64,000 nucleotides of DNA from Stomorhina lunata (GCA_933228675.1 OW121741.1:133479806-133543805), one strand, 5' to 3'. Positions 9,576 through 22,985 are shown, numbered from the stretch's first letter. Notes: generated by a model not told the origin, from the sequence alone. Translations and numbers: made by a program.

Positions 9576-11876
9576 AAAAATTGTTCTATAGAAAATTTTT
9601 TGGTATCAAAAATTTTTCTATAGAAAATTTTTTGGTATCAAAAAAAAAAATTTTTGGTATCAAAAATTTTTCTATAGAAAATTTTTTGGTATCAAAAATG
9701 TTTCTATAGAATATTTTTTGGTATCAAAAATTTTTCTATAGAAAATTTTTTGGTATCAAAAATTTTTATATAGAAAATTTTTTGGTATCAAAAATTTTTC
9801 TATAGAAAATTTTTTGGTATCAAAAATTTTTCTATAGAAAATTTTTTGGTATCAAAAATTTTTCTATAGAAAATTTTTTGGTATCAAAAATTTTTCTATA
9901 GAAAATTTTTTGGTATCAAAAATTTTTCTATAGAAAATTTTTTGGTATCAAAAAAAAAATTTTTGGTATCAAAAATTTTTCTATAGAAAATTTTTTGGTA
10001 TCAAAAATGTTTCTATAGAATATTTTTTGGTATCAAAAATTTTTCTATAGAAAATTTTTTGGTATCAAAAATTTTTATATAGAAAATTTTTTGGTATCAA
10101 AAATTTTTCTATAGAAAATTTTTTGGTATCAAAAATTTTTCTATAGAAAATTTTTTGGTATCAAAAATTTTTCTATAGAAAATTTTTTGGTATCAAAAAT
10201 TTTTCTATAGAAAATTTTTTGGTATCAAAAATTTTTCTATAGAAAATTTGTTGGTATCAAAAATTTTTCTATAGAAAATTTTTTGGTATCAAAAATTTTT
10301 CTATAGAAAATTTTTTGGTATCAAAAATTTTTCTATAGAAAATTTTTTGGTATCAAAAATTTTTCTATAGAAAATTTTTTGGTATCAAAAATTTTTCTAT
10401 AGAAAATTTTTTGGTATCAAAAATTTTTCTATAGAAAATTTTTTTGGTATCAAAAATGTTTCTATAGAATATTTTTTGGTATCAAAAATTTTTCTATAGA
10501 AAATTTTTTGGTATCAAAAATTTTTCTATAGAAAATTTTTTGGTATCAAAAATTTTTCTATAGAAAATTTTTTGGTATCAAAAATTTTTATATAGAAAAT
10601 TTTTTGGTATCAAAAATTTTTCTATAGAAAATTTTTTGGTATCAAAAATTTTTCTATAGAAAATTTTTTGGTATCAAAAATTTTTCTATAGAAAATTTTT
10701 TGGTATCAAAAATTTTTCTATAGAAAATTTTTTGGTATCAAAAATTTTTCTATAGAAAATTTTTTGGTATCAAAAATTTTTCTATAGAAAATTTTTTGGT
10801 ATCAAAAATTTTTCTATAGAAAATTTTTTTGGATCAAAAATTTTTCTATAGAAAATTTTTTTGGTATCAAAAATTTTTCTATAGAAAATTTTTTGGTATC
10901 AAAAATTTTTCTATAGAAAATTTTTAGGTATCAAAAATTTTTCTATAGAAAATTTTTTGGTATCAAAAATTTTTCTATAGAAAATTTTTTGGTATCAAAA
11001 ATTTTTCTATAGAAAATTTTTTGGTATCAAAAATGTTTCTATAGAAAATTTTTTGGTATCAAAAATTTTTCTATAGAAAATTTTTTGGTATCAAAAATTT
11101 TTCTATAGAAAATTTTTTGGTATCAAAAATTTTTCTATAGAAAATTTTTTGGTATCAAAAATTTTTCTATAGAAAATTTTTTGGTATCAAAAATTTTTCT
11201 ATAGAAAATTTTTTGGTATCAAAAATTTTTCTATAGAAAATTTTTTGGTATCAAAAATTTTTCTATAGAAAATTTTTTGGTATCAAAAATTTTTCTATAG
11301 AAAATTTTTTGGTATCAAAAATTTTTCTATAGAAAATTTTTTGGTATCAAAAATTTTTCTATAGAAAATTTTTTGGTATCAAAAATTTTTCTATAGAAAA
11401 TTTTTTGGTATCAAAAATTTTTCTATAGAAAATTTTTTGGTATCAAAAATTTTTCTATAGAAAATTTTTTGGTATCAAAAATTTTTCTATAGAAAATTTT
11501 TTGGTATCAAAAATTTTTCTATAGAAAATTTTTTGGTATCAAAAATTTTTCTATAGAAAATTTTTTGGTATCAAAAATTTTTCTATAGAAAATTTTTTGG
11601 TATCAAAAATTTTTCTATAGAAAATTTTTTGGTATCAAAAATTTTTCTATAGAAAATTTTTTGGTATCAAAAATTTTTCTATAGAAAATTTTTTGGTATC
11701 AAAAATTTTTCTATAGAAAATTTTTTGGTATCAAAAATTTTTCTATAGAAAATTTTTTGGTATCAAAAATTTTTCTATAGAAAATTTTTTGGTATCAAAA
11801 ATGTTTCTATAGAAAATTTTTTGGTATCAAAAATTTTTATATAGAAAATTTTTTGGTATCAAAAATTTTTCTATAC
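9576..11876 (+). repeat. 32-bp tandem array (CTATAG / GGTATC units), ~72 copies
   Basis: The unit alternates TTTTCTATAGAAAA, a perfect 14-bp palindrome, with TTTTTTGGTATCAAAAA, a near-palindrome. The period is exactly 32 in most of the array and units are nearly identical. Marker variants (a unit with a long A run and 'AATGTTTCTATAGAATATT') recur 309 bases apart at about 9700 and 10009, and partly again at about 10458, which shows multi-unit duplications. The homogeneity implies recent amplification. Open frames across it are artefacts. Confidence 0.95.
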
Positions 11877-12904
11877 TGAATACTCATTTTCAGGAGTTTT
11901 ATTAATGATTGTAATATTTACGAAAATCAATAAAAGTCCTCGGCTTCTGGTGGTATGGGCTGCCTACGTCTGTTTAGAATTCGATACTTATTACATTATA
12001 ATTCATGGACTCGAATAAGTAATATTAATTAAGCATAATTAATATTGCTTATACGTTAACATCATCTCCAAATTTTGATCCTTTATAATACAGATGGGCA
12101 GCACAACAACAAACTACATGTGTGACAACAACTCGTATCACTGGTGATAGAAAAACTGAAATGTTGCCTATCGCTGCTTTATAATTCGATTCTTCTTACA
12201 TTGTAATTTATGGAGTCGATTAAATAATATTGATTAAGCGCAATTACAATAATATTGCTCATACGTTAACATATGTATTCCCTGGAAAATTCAGTACAAA
12301 TTTCCCACAAAGTTTTCTTAAATTTTGTTGTAGTCCAACACCAAAGTAGAATAGTAGATACAATGAAATTCACTTTCGAGTAAAATTAATTTTAGTTTAA
12401 TTTTTAAATTTCAATTTTCACTTTCTCTTAATTTTATTGTTAAGTTTATACTCAAAGGTAAAATAAAAGTTTTGTTTTAGAAATTTCTTAATTCATACAA
12501 AAATTTGTTTAGGGGAGTTTTGAAGTTCATTGGCTGTTGTTTTTTGAAAAAGAAATGAATTATTTTTTTGCCCAACTTGAATAGATAACATTTGCGGATA
12601 ACAGACAACAATTGAAAGGGAAATTGATATTTTCTTGAAGGTTCAAGGTTCAAGTAAACATTTAGAAATGTGTTAGACTAAAATAACAAAATATTCAATC
12701 CGTATTATATTAAAATCCATCAAATTGTGTTAAATTAAGAAACATATTTCATATATCTACGAGGATGCAGCTAATTCAAAATGTGGACCAAATTCGAAAA
12801 AAAATATTACGCTAGTTGGTATTGTTGGTAAAATCTTTGGACTAAATTCGGTTGCAGTTGCTTTATAGTTCAAAATTTCCTAATGCAATTACCGTGTATA
12901 AAGC
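11877..12904. other. AT-rich spacer with a diverged 85-bp direct repeat
   Basis: Between the 32-bp array and the inverted right-hand element. Two diverged copies of a segment running from AATTCGAT to CATACGTTAACAT lie at about 11980-12062 and 12183-12273. No coding region is apparent. Confidence 0.55.
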
Positions 12905-13465
12905 ATTAATGTGATCCTTAGGGCGGGGTTATATGGCAGCTCTAACTAAATGTGAACCGATTTCGCCTATTTTCAATACACAACTTTCTCAACATATCGA
13001 AAATATTGTGTACACTGGCTGGTATTGACATAAAACTTCCTTGTGCTATATTTAATGGCCATAGCTATTACAGTTTATCATTTATTGGCATTTAAGTATA
13101 TTTTAGGTGTATAGGGGACCTATGTTTAAATGTGAACCGATTTCAATGAAATTTTATAAACTGCCTAGTTCCTACGTAAAACTTCTATATACTAAATTTG
13201 ATCATATATCTATCATATCTTATTATATATTCATATCAATATAGCCGTTATTAATTGTCATTTATTAGCAAATAAGCGATTACCCTAGGCGAGGTTATAC
13301 GGGAGCTATAATCAAATGTAAACCGATTTTGCCTCATTACAATACCAACAGTTTCCTAGAAAGAATGAAGAATATCTTTGGCAAGTGTCAGTGGCCTATC
13401 TCTTTTCGTTTAGGTGTTATCGTGTTTTCAACAGACAGGCCATTCATTTCGGTGGTGGGTATTTC
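12905..13465 (-). mobile_element. Helitron/DINE-like non-coding element, right copy (inverted)
   Basis: Read on the - strand it matches the 8718-9480 copy: 'GTCTGTTGAAAACACGATAAC', a unit with 'AAAATCGGTTTACATTTG' and 'GCTCCCGTATAACCTCGCC', and an end unit with 'CCATATAACCCCGCCC'. Its outer end reads 'TACCCACCACCGAAATGAAT', corresponding to the left copy's terminus but lacking about 130 bases found there. It borders another AT-rich tandem array. Confidence 0.65.
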
Positions 13466-16235
13466 TATAGAAACATTTTTAATAAAAATATTTTTCTGTA
13501 GAAAAATTTTTCTATAAAAAAATATTTGATAAAAATATTTTCTATAGAAAAATTTTTGATAAAGTTTTCTGTACAAAAATTTTTGATAAAAAAATTTTTG
13601 ATGGAAAAAATTTCTATAGAAAAACTTTTGATAAAAAAATTTTCAAAAAATAACAAAATAGTCGGGATGTAAATATTATTCAAAAAGAAGTGTATTTGCA
13701 TTTGATCCCAAATAATGCGAGGTTTTCGATCTGTCTAAATTGGGGATAATCCTCCTGAAGAGATGGCTTAACCAACCATCGAAACGCGTCGAGGAATTTG
13801 GTTTCTCCGCAAACATAAAATAAATAAATGTAACAGATTTGGGATCAAATGCAAATACACTTTTCTATAAAAAAAATTTTTGATGGAAAAATTTCTATAG
13901 AAAAGTTTTGATAGAAAAATTTTTGATAAAAAAATTGTCTATAGAAAAATTTTGAGAGAAAAATTTTCTATAGAAAACATTTTGATAAAAAAAAAAAAAA
14001 TTTTGATAAAAAAAATTTCTAGAGAAAAATTTTTGATAAAAAAATTTTGATAGAAAAATTTTCTATAGAAAAATGTTTTGTAGAAAAATTTTCTATAGAA
14101 AAATTTTCTATAGAAATATTTTCCATAGAAAAATTTTGATAGAAAAATTTTTGATAGAAAAATTTTCTATAGAGAAATTTTGGATAAAAAAAATTGTCTA
14201 TAGAAAAATTTTTGTTAAAAAAATTTTCTATAGAAAAATTTTAGATAGAAAAATTTTCTATAGAAAAATTTTTGATAAAAATAAAAAAAAAAATTCTATA
14301 GAGAAATTTTGTGTAAAAAAATGTTCTATAGAGAAATTATGTCTAACCAAATTTTCTATAGAAAAACTTTTGAATAATAAATTTTCTATATTTCTTAACT
14401 TTCTATAAAAAAATGTTCTATAGAGAAATTTTGGATAAAAAAATTTTCTATAAAAAAATTTTTGATAAAAAAAGCTGCTATAGAAAAATGTTTAATAAAA
14501 AAATTTTCTATTAAATTTTCTATAAAAAATTTTCTATAAAAAAAAATTTCTATACAAAATTTTCTACAAAAAAATTTTTAATAAAACAATTTTCTATAGA
14601 AAGTTCTTTTTTTATTTTTGTTAAAAAAAATTTCTATAGAGAAATTTTTGATAAAAAAAATTTCATAGGGAAATTTTTGATAAAAAAAATTTGTGTAGAA
14701 AAATTTTATATAAAACAATTTTCTATAGACATTTTTTTAATTTTTGTTAAAAAAATTTTCTATAGAAAAATTTAGCATAAACAAATTTTCTGTTGAAAAA
14801 TTTTTAATAAAAAAATTTTCTATAGCTAAATTTTTGATAAAAATTTTTTATAGAAAAAATTTTTTTCTATAGATAATTTTTTGATAGAAAAATTTTTAAT
14901 AAAAAAATTTTTATAGTAAAATTTTTGATAAAAAAATTTTTGGTAAAAAAATTTTCTATACAAAAATTTTTAATAAAAAAATTTTCTATAGAAAAATTTT
15001 TGATAAAAAAATTTTTGATAAAAAAAATTTTTCTATAGAAAAATTTTGATAGAAAAATTTTCTAAAGAGAAATTTTTATAGAAAAATTTTCTAAAGAGAA
15101 ATTTTGATAGAAAAATTTTCTAAAGAGAAAATTTGTATAAAAAATTGTCTATAGAAAACATTTTGATAAAAAAAATTTCTATAGAAAATGTTTTGAAAGA
15201 AAAGTTTTCTATAGAAACATTTTTGATTGAAAAATTGTCTATAGAAAAATTTTGATAAAAAAATTTTCTATAGAAAATTTTTTGATAGAAAAGTTTTCTA
15301 AAGAAAAATTTTTGATTAAAAAATTTTCTATAGAAAAATTTTAATAAAAAAATTTTCTATAGAAAAATTTTGATAGAAAAATTTTCTATAGAGAAATTTT
15401 GTATAAAAAAATTGCCTATAGAAAATATTTTGATAAAAAAATTTTCTATAGAAAATTTTTTGATAGAAAAGTTTTGTATAGAAAAATGTTTGATTAGAAA
15501 ATTTTCTATAGAAAAATTTTGATAACAAAAATTTTCTATAGAAAAATTTTTGATAATAAAAAATTTTCTATAAAATAATTTTTGATAAAACGATTTTCTA
15601 TAGAAAAATTTTTTATAAAAAATTTTCCATAGAAAAATTTTTGATAAAACGATTTTCTATAGAGTTTGTTTTTAATTTTTGATAAAAAATTTTCCATTTT
15701 TATATTCCATTCCATTTTCTATAAAAAAAATTTTGAATAAAAATTTTTTTTAGAAAAATTTTTGATAAAATGCTTTTCTATAGAAAAATTTTTGATAGAA
15801 AAATTCTCTATAGAAAAATTTTTTATAGAAAAATTTTTGATAAAAAATTTTCTATAGAAAAATTTTTGATAAAAAATTTTCTATAGAAAAATTTTTGATA
15901 AAAAATTTTCTATAGAAAAATTTTTGATAAAAAATTTTCTATAGAAAAATTTTTGATAAAAAATTTTCGATCAAAAATTTTCTATAGAAAAATTTTTGAT
16001 AAAAAGTTATTTTATAGAAAAATTTTGATAAGAAAATTTTCTATAGAAAAATTTTCGAAAAAAAAAATTTCTATAAAAAAAATTTTGATTAAAAATTTTC
16101 TTTAGAAAATTTTTTGATTGAAAAGTTCTCTACAAAAAAATTTTTGATAAAAAAATTTCCTATAGAAAAATTTTTGAAAAAAAAAAAACTTTCTATAGAA
16201 AAATTTTTGGTAAAAAAAAAATTGTTATAAAACAT
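13466..16235 (+). repeat. Degenerate ~30-bp array (CTATAG / GATAAAAA units)
   Basis: Units alternate TTTTCTATAGAAAAATT and TTTTGATAAAAAAATTTT, with frequent indels and substitutions. A short homogeneous core lies at about 15835-15970. It shares the TTTTCTATAGAAAA palindrome with the neighbouring 32-bp array but has a different second half. It is interrupted by an unrelated inverted-repeat insertion at about 13650-13865. Confidence 0.9.
13688..13862. mobile_element. 175-bp MITE-like insertion with perfect 26-bp inverted ends
   Basis: The ends are exact inverted copies, 13688-13713 and 13837-13862, beginning AAGTGTATTTGC. The interior is GC-richer than the surrounding array ('GAAACGCGTCGAGGAATTTGG') and has no coding capacity. 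It splits the CTATAG/GATAAAAA array. The target duplication is hard to define in repetitive flanks. Confidence 0.8.
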
Positions 16236-17480
16236 TTTTTTATTACCTTCTGTTAATTTTATTAAACGTTTATGATTTAGAGGGTAAGTATATAAAAAAT
16301 AAAAATATAATCAAAAGCAAAAAGAGATGAAGCAAATTTTATTTTGCTAAGAAAATACACATAATTCATCTTGTAAAGCCAAGGAAAATATTTTGGTTAA
16401 TTTAAATTTTAGTTGATAAGGGTTTTATAATCAAATCCACTGATTCTTTAGACTTAATGTAAATGATTTAGTATGTAAAAGTGTTTGTATATGTGTATAA
16501 ATTTTGATGTGGGTCATTTCGGAAATTGTGATGGCTGACGAAAAATGTGGCCTTGAAATTTTGGAAGCTTTTCATTAAAATTTTCACTTATTGATTTTTG
16601 CCTTAAACAAGTACAAAAAAACTAAATGTTCGTGATTATGAAACGTTACGTTTATTTAAATATTAATTCATTTATTTTCATGTTTAAACATATTTATTAA
16701 ATATTATTTATATTAAAACAAATAAAATGTTACAGGTTTTTTTTTCTTCCCAAAAACTTTACTTCAATTTCAGTTTTTCATTTAATTTCATTCACATTTT
16801 CCTTTTATCGCTCCCAGCCGGAGTCACATGAAGAAATAAATCAAACTCGCGATGACGATGATGAAGATGATGATGTTGAAGATGATGATGATGAGGGTGG
16901 AATTGTTGTTTGTTGGTGTTGGTGTTGGGTTTGATTGGGTAGAGGGTTACTGTTGCTTTGGTTTCGCTTCCATTTGGAAAGAAAATATTTTATACAAAAA
17001 AAAAAAAAAATGTTGAAACAGGATTTTTCTTTTAATTGAGTGAAAAGCGTGATTGACAATTTCAATTATTTAAGATTTAAAGAGTAAATATAATAAAAAT
17101 TGCTTCGGCAACTAAAAAGGGGGAAGTTTAAATAAAGAATAAAATAACGAAAGAAAGTAAATAAATGGGGAGAATTGATAAATTGTTGAAATTAGAGGAA
17201 AATGTTGCAAAAGTTTGAAAATTTTAGATAAATTACATTACAACACTTTTTTTCCACTAAAATTCTCCACTTTCGAAGATATGAATAAATAATTACCTTC
17301 TCTTCTTCCTTTGCCTAATAATAAATAATGGAGTTATTAATTATGATTTTTTAGTTAGAAATTTCTTTGAAAATACTCTAATTTAAATAAATTGAAGGAA
17401 GTTAATTAAAAATTTTGTTACAAGAAAACTGAATTTATGTTTCAAATCAAAAGTGTAGTTGTATTTAATTAAGTAAACTT
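16236..17480. other. Unique AT-rich spacer with GAT trinucleotide tract
   Basis: No gene recognised. An imperfect GATGAT microsatellite lies at about 16850-16897 followed by GTTGGT-rich sequence. On the - strand it encodes a serine run, but without splice sites or other protein features. Confidence 0.5.
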
Positions 17481-19670
17481 TTTTGAATATTTTCGAAAAT
17501 TTCCGTCTTTATAGGTAATTTTTGAAAAATTCTTTCTTTATAGGAAATTTTTGAACATTTTTGTCTTTAAAGATAAATTTCTCTCTTTATAAGAAATTTT
17601 TGAAAATTCTGTTTTTATGGGAAATCTTTAAAAAATTTTGTTTTTTTAAGGAAATTTTCAAAAACTTCTGTCTTCTTAGAAAGTTTTTGAAAATTTCTGT
17701 CATTTTTGGAAATTTTCAAAAATTTCTGTCTTTAGAAGAAAATTTCTTTCATTTTTGGAAATTTTCTATCTTTATAGAAAATTTACGAAATATTCTGTCT
17801 TTATAGAAAATTTTTGAAAATTTATATCTTCATAGGAAATTTTGGAAAAATTCCTATTTTTTAAGAAAATTTTTAAAAATTTCTGTCATCATGGGAAATT
17901 TTCCAAAATTTCTGTCCTTTAAGAATTTTTCCAAAATTATCGAAAATTTCCATCTTTAAAGGGAATTTTCGAAAATTTTTCTTTAAAGAAAATTTTCGAA
18001 AAATTTCTCTTTATATAGGCAATTTTTGAAAATTTCTATCTTTAAATAAAATTATCGAAAATTTGTATCTTTAAAGAAATTTTTCGAAAATGTTTATCTT
18101 TAAAGGAAATTTTTAAAAATTTCTGTCTTTATAAGAAATTTTCGAAAATTTCTGTCTTTATATGAAATGTTCGAAAATTTCTATCTATAAAAGAAATTTT
18201 CGAAAATTACTATTAAAATAAAATTAAAAAAAATTTCTATCTCTTAAGGAAATTTTCCAAAATTTCTATCTTTAAATAAAGTTTTTGAAAAATTTCTATC
18301 TCTAAAGGAAATTTTCGAAAATTTGTGTCTTTATAGGAATTTTTCCAAAAATTTCTGTCTTATAGGAAATGTTTGAAAATTTCTATCTTTAAAGGAAATT
18401 TTTGAAAATTTCTATTGAAGGAAATTTTCGAAAATTTTTGCCTTTTAAGGAATTTTTCTAAAATTTCTGTCTTTATAGGAATTTTTCAAAATTTCAGTCT
18501 TTATAGGAAATTTTCGAAAATTTCTCTATTTAAAAAAAATTTTTGAAGAATTTCTATTTTTAAAGAAAATTTTCGAAAATTTTTTATTTAATAAAATTTT
18601 CGAATATTTCTATCTTTAAGCCAATTTTGAAAAAAATTCTATCTCTAAAGGAAATTTTCGAAAATATCTTTCTTTAAAGGAAATTTTTGAAAATTTCTAT
18701 CTTTACAAGAAATTTTCCAAAATTTCTTTCTTTAAAGAAAATTTTCGAAAATTTCCTATTTCTTTAAAGGAAATTTTCGAAGAATTTCTGTCTTTAAAGA
18801 AAATTTTTGAGAAATTTCTATCTCTTAATAAAATTTCCTAAAATTTCTGTCTTTATATAAAATTTTCCAAATTCTATCTTTAAAGAAAATTTTCGAAAAT
18901 TTCTATCTCTAAAGGAAATTTTCGAAAATTTTTGTCTTTATAGGAATTTTTGGAAAATTTATATCTTTACAGAAAATTTTCTAAGAATTTCAAGGAAAAT
19001 TTTCAAAAAATTTCTATATCTAAAGGAAATTTTCAAAAATTTATATTTTTAAAGAAAATTTTTGAAAATTTCTTTAATAACAGAAAATTCTTCAAAAGTT
19101 CTACCTTTATAGGAAGTTTTCAAAAATTTCTATCTTTAAAGAAAATTTTCAAAAATTTCTTTTTCTATATGAAATTTTTAAAAATTTCTGATTTTAAAAA
19201 ATTTCTGTCTTAAAGAAAATTTTCGAAAAATTTTCCTATAGTTTTCGAAAATTTATGTCTATAGGAAATTTCTATCTTTAAAGGAAATTTTCAAAAATTT
19301 CAGTCTTCAAACAAAATGTTTAAAACTTTTCAAAACTTTGGGTTTTTGTAGGAAATTTATAGAAAGTTTCTGTTTTTATAGGAGACTTTCAAAAATTCCC
19401 GCCTTTTTACAAAATTTTCAAAAATTTCTGTCTTAATAGGAAATTTTAAAAAATATCTGTATTTATAAGAAATTTTAAGAAATTTCTTCTTCACTAGAAA
19501 TTTTCGAAACTCCTGGCTTTAAAAGAATATTTTTAAAATTTCTTTTATCACAGAAAATTTTCGAAAATTTCTGTCTTTTTCGGAAATATTTTGTCTCCAC
19601 AAGAAATTTTCGAAAATTTATATTTTTATAAAAAAATTTTTAAAATTTCTTTATAGGAAATTTTTCTAAA
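17481..19670 (+). repeat. Degenerate ~29-bp array (TTTTCGAAAA / CTTTATAGGAAA units)
   Basis: Many diverged tandem units of the form GGAAATTTTCGAAAATTTC followed by TGTCTTTATA or TATCTTTAAA. This is the old, degenerate relative of the homogeneous array at 23.0-25.1 kb. Open frames here, rich in Phe, Lys and Ile, reflect the repeat. Confidence 0.9.
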
Positions 19671-20325
19671 AAAATTTTTTTGTATGAAAAAATTTTCTAT
19701 AGAATTTATTTCTATTAAAAAAACAAAAAAGCTCTTTTGTGTGAAAAATGTTTTTATAAAAATTTTAATAAAATTGAAAATTTCTATTTTTTGATACAAA
19801 AAATTTCTGTAGAAAATTTTTTGCTACAAAAAATTCCTTTACAAAATTTTTCGCTACAAAAAAATTCCTTTAGAAATTTTTTGCTACAAACAAATTTCTT
19901 TAGAAAATTTTTTTTGCTAAAAAAAACATTTCTTTAGAAAATTTTTTGCTAAAAAAAATTTCTTCAGAAAATTTTTTTGCTACAAAAAATTTCTTTAGAA
20001 AACGTTTTGATAAAAAAAAATTTGTTTTTGCTACAAAAAATTTCTTTAGAAAATTTTTTGATACAAAAAAATTTTATTTTTTTAGAAAATTTTTGGATAC
20101 AAAAAATTTTTTTTAGAAAATTTTCGGATGCAAAAAATTTCTTTAGAAAACTTTTGGATACAAAAAAATTTCTTTAGAAAATTTTGTAATACAAAAAAAT
20201 TTTTTTAGAAAATTTTTTAATACAAAAAAATTTCTATAGAAAATTTTTTGATACAAAAAATTTTGTTTGTGCTACAAAAGAGAGTTTTTTGCACAAAAAA
20301 ATTTCTTTAGAAAATTTGATACTAC
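19671..20325 (+). repeat. Degenerate array of TTTAGAAAATTTTTTG-ATACAAAAAAATTTC units
   Basis: About 20 tandem units of about 31-33 bp containing TTTCTTTAGAAAATTTTTTG then (A/C)TACAAAAAA. The same unit type appears at about 21310-21850 after a unique spacer, where it is fused to the TTTTCGAAAA family. Confidence 0.85.
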
Positions 20326-21180
20326 ATCAAATAGAGTAAATGTTGGAATTTCCCATAATCTCTTAATTACATTTAAGTATTTAATTAAATTGCTGTCAAC
20401 GTATACCTATTAAATTTCCCAGAATTTAACACCCGAGACCCAAACTAATTGTATTCAATGACAACAATTTTCCTCTTTTTTCCTTTTATCTTTATCTTTT
20501 CAATAAAAAAAAGTCATATGACAACATATTTTCTTGCCTCAAACTGCGTATGTATTGCGTAAAGCCATCATTTGTTGTAAGTGTTGAAGGGATTGTTCTT
20601 TATGTAGTTGTGTCCTGATGATTCTCCTGCTGTAAGGATTAAAATTACAAACCAAAGCCAAATACCTAGAATCTTGTCAACAGTCACTTCAATTCAGTGG
20701 CAGTGGCAGCGGCAGTGACAATACAATCAACGTGACACATCGTTATGTTGCAACATAAGTATTTAAGACAAGAGACAGGAGTTAAAGTTAAAAATGTTGC
20801 AAACAGAATCTGAAATTATTTGACTCCGGTGACTTTTTGGCCGAGTACTTGTCAACGTTTTCAACTTAATAAAATGAAAGACAGAGAAACACAAAGACAG
20901 ACAGACATATTGACAGATGCATGTAAAAGGACCTTTACTTACACTTATACACACTCACACACATACTTACATTTATTTTATGACCTTAAATTGAAAATAT
21001 CTGGCAAATGTCATGATCCATGAACATTTTGATTTTTTTTTGGTGCATTTTCTTATTGACTGAAAATAAAGATATTAAAATATTTTTGTGGTCAAGTAAA
21101 CATCGCTTAAAACATACAGTCGAAGGTATATATTATATCTCGAAGGTATATATTATATTATGTTCGAAAATATATAAAAA
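20326..21180. other. Unique spacer
   Basis: Mixed-composition DNA with short ACAC/ATACAC runs and two direct copies of GAAGGTATATATTATAT near 21121-21160. No convincing exon. Confidence 0.45.
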
Positions 21181-22245
21181 CAGAAATTTTGGAAAATATT
21201 ATATAAAACAGAAATTTTCAAAAATTTCCTATAAAGACAAAAATTTTCGAAAATTTCTTTAAAAGACGTATATTTTCAAAAATTTCCTATAAAGAAAGAA
21301 ATTTTCGATATTATAAAAAAAATTATTTACAAAAGTTTTTGATACAAAAAATTTCGTTAGAAAATATTTAAATACAAAATAATTTCTTTAGAAAATTTTT
21401 GTATACAAAAAAATTTGTTTAGAAAATTCTTGGATATAAAAAAAATTCTAAAGAAAATGTTTGGATACAAAAATTTTTTTTCTTTAGAAAATTTTTGGGT
21501 ACAAAAATATTTCTTTAGAAAATTTTTGGATGCAACTAAATTTCTTTAGAAAATTTATGGATACAAAAAAATTTCAATAGAAAATTTTTAGATACAAAAA
21601 AATTTATTTAGAAAATTTTCGGATACAAAAAATTTCTGTAGAAAATTTTTGGATACAAAAAATTTCTGTAGCAAATTTTTGGACACAAAAAATTTCTGTA
21701 GAAAATTTTTGGATACAAAATATTTCTTTAGAAAATTTTTGGATACAAAAAAATTTGTTTAGAAAATTTTTGGATACAAAAAATTTCTTAGAAAATTTTT
21801 GAAAAAATTTTTGGATACAAAAAAATTTCTTAAGAAAATTTTTGGATACAAAAATTTTTGAAAAAATTCTTTTAAAAATTTCCTATAAAAATAGAAATTT
21901 TCGAAAATTTCCTATAAAAATAGAAATTTTCGAAAATTTCCTATAAAAATGGAAATTTTCGAAAATTTTCCATAAAAATGGAAATTTTCGAAAATTTCCT
22001 ATAAAAATAGAAATTTTCGAAAATTTCCTATAAAAATAGAAATTTTCGAAAATTTTCTATAAAAATAGAAATTTTCGAAAATTTTCTATAAAAATAGAAA
22101 TTTTCGAAAATTTTCTATAAAAATAGAAATTTTCGAAAATTTTCTATAAAAATAGAAATTTTCGAAAATTTTCTATAAAAATAGAAATTTTCGAAAATTT
22201 CCTATAAAAAAAAGAAATTTTCGAAAAATTTCTTAAATAAAGACA
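21181..22245 (-). repeat. Tandem array: TTTAGAAAATTTTTGGATAC units then inverted TTTTCGAAAA units
   Basis: From about 21310 to 21850 the units are TTCTTTAGAAAATTTTTGG plus ATACAAAAAA. From about 21870 to 22230 they are homogeneous 29-bp units CCTATAAAAATAGAAATTTT plus CGAAAATTT, which is the family of 22990-25114 in the opposite orientation. Together with that array it forms an inverted pair around a 740-bp spacer. Confidence 0.88.
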
Positions 22246-22985
22246 AAAAAAAAATGTCGTAAAAAGATAATAATTTTAGATAAATTTTATAGGGTAGCAT
22301 AAAATCGGTTTTGACTATCTATCTTTTTGGGTGTTGATGTGGTTGTTTTGTCTATGTATGCAGCTGCCTAATGCTTAAATGAATTAATATTGTTTAATAT
22401 ACTTTTCATTTTATTTCGAAATACTTTCTTTTCTTAGTTTTTATTGCAGTTTCGATTACATTTTATTTTATTTATTTGTAATTTTTCATGTCTCTCTCAA
22501 TGCCAGGATACATTTACGTGCAAAGGATGTTTAAAATGTCTGTCTGAAGTTATAAATTTTAGTCTGATTCTGTGCTTTATATGTATATAACTGTAAATGT
22601 ATGTGTATCTGTATATGTTTAAGTGCGAGTATTGTCTATTGATATAAAGTTGAAAGTTCATTATTTATATATTTTATCTAGAATTTATTGATTTAGTAAT
22701 TAAGCAATTATCCTTAATTATTATGTATCCTTGGGGTCTGCACTTGTATCATTACTCTTACAAACTGTATCTTTATATGTGTAAAATGATAAGGATTGGA
22801 TGTATAAAAATGTTTTTTGCTCTCGAGTATTAAAGATATAGTCAAACAGACATACCGATGTTCAGATACACCCACAAATTAATTGGAACACATACATTGA
22901 TAAAAAGCTACTTTAGTCCTTTCTATATTCGTTAGAGTGGCTCGTTTCACATACTAATGATAAACGGGTTTTGAGTTACCCCTTA
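22246..22985. other. Unique spacer between inverted 29-bp arrays
   Basis: About 740 bases of ordinary AT-rich sequence with several TATGTATATG-like runs. No gene identified. It would be the loop of a very large hairpin formed by the flanking inverted arrays. Confidence 0.5.

Noticed and set aside
9576..11876. CRISPR-like regular repeats
   Set aside because: Units are contiguous tandem copies without unique spacers, in eukaryotic DNA.
14073..14408. 111-residue frame in the CTATAG array
   Set aside because: A repeat-derived RKIFYRKIF-type translation with no independent evidence.
16841..17065. Serine-run frame on the - strand
   Set aside because: Encoded by a GAT microsatellite. No conserved flanks or splice sites support an exon.
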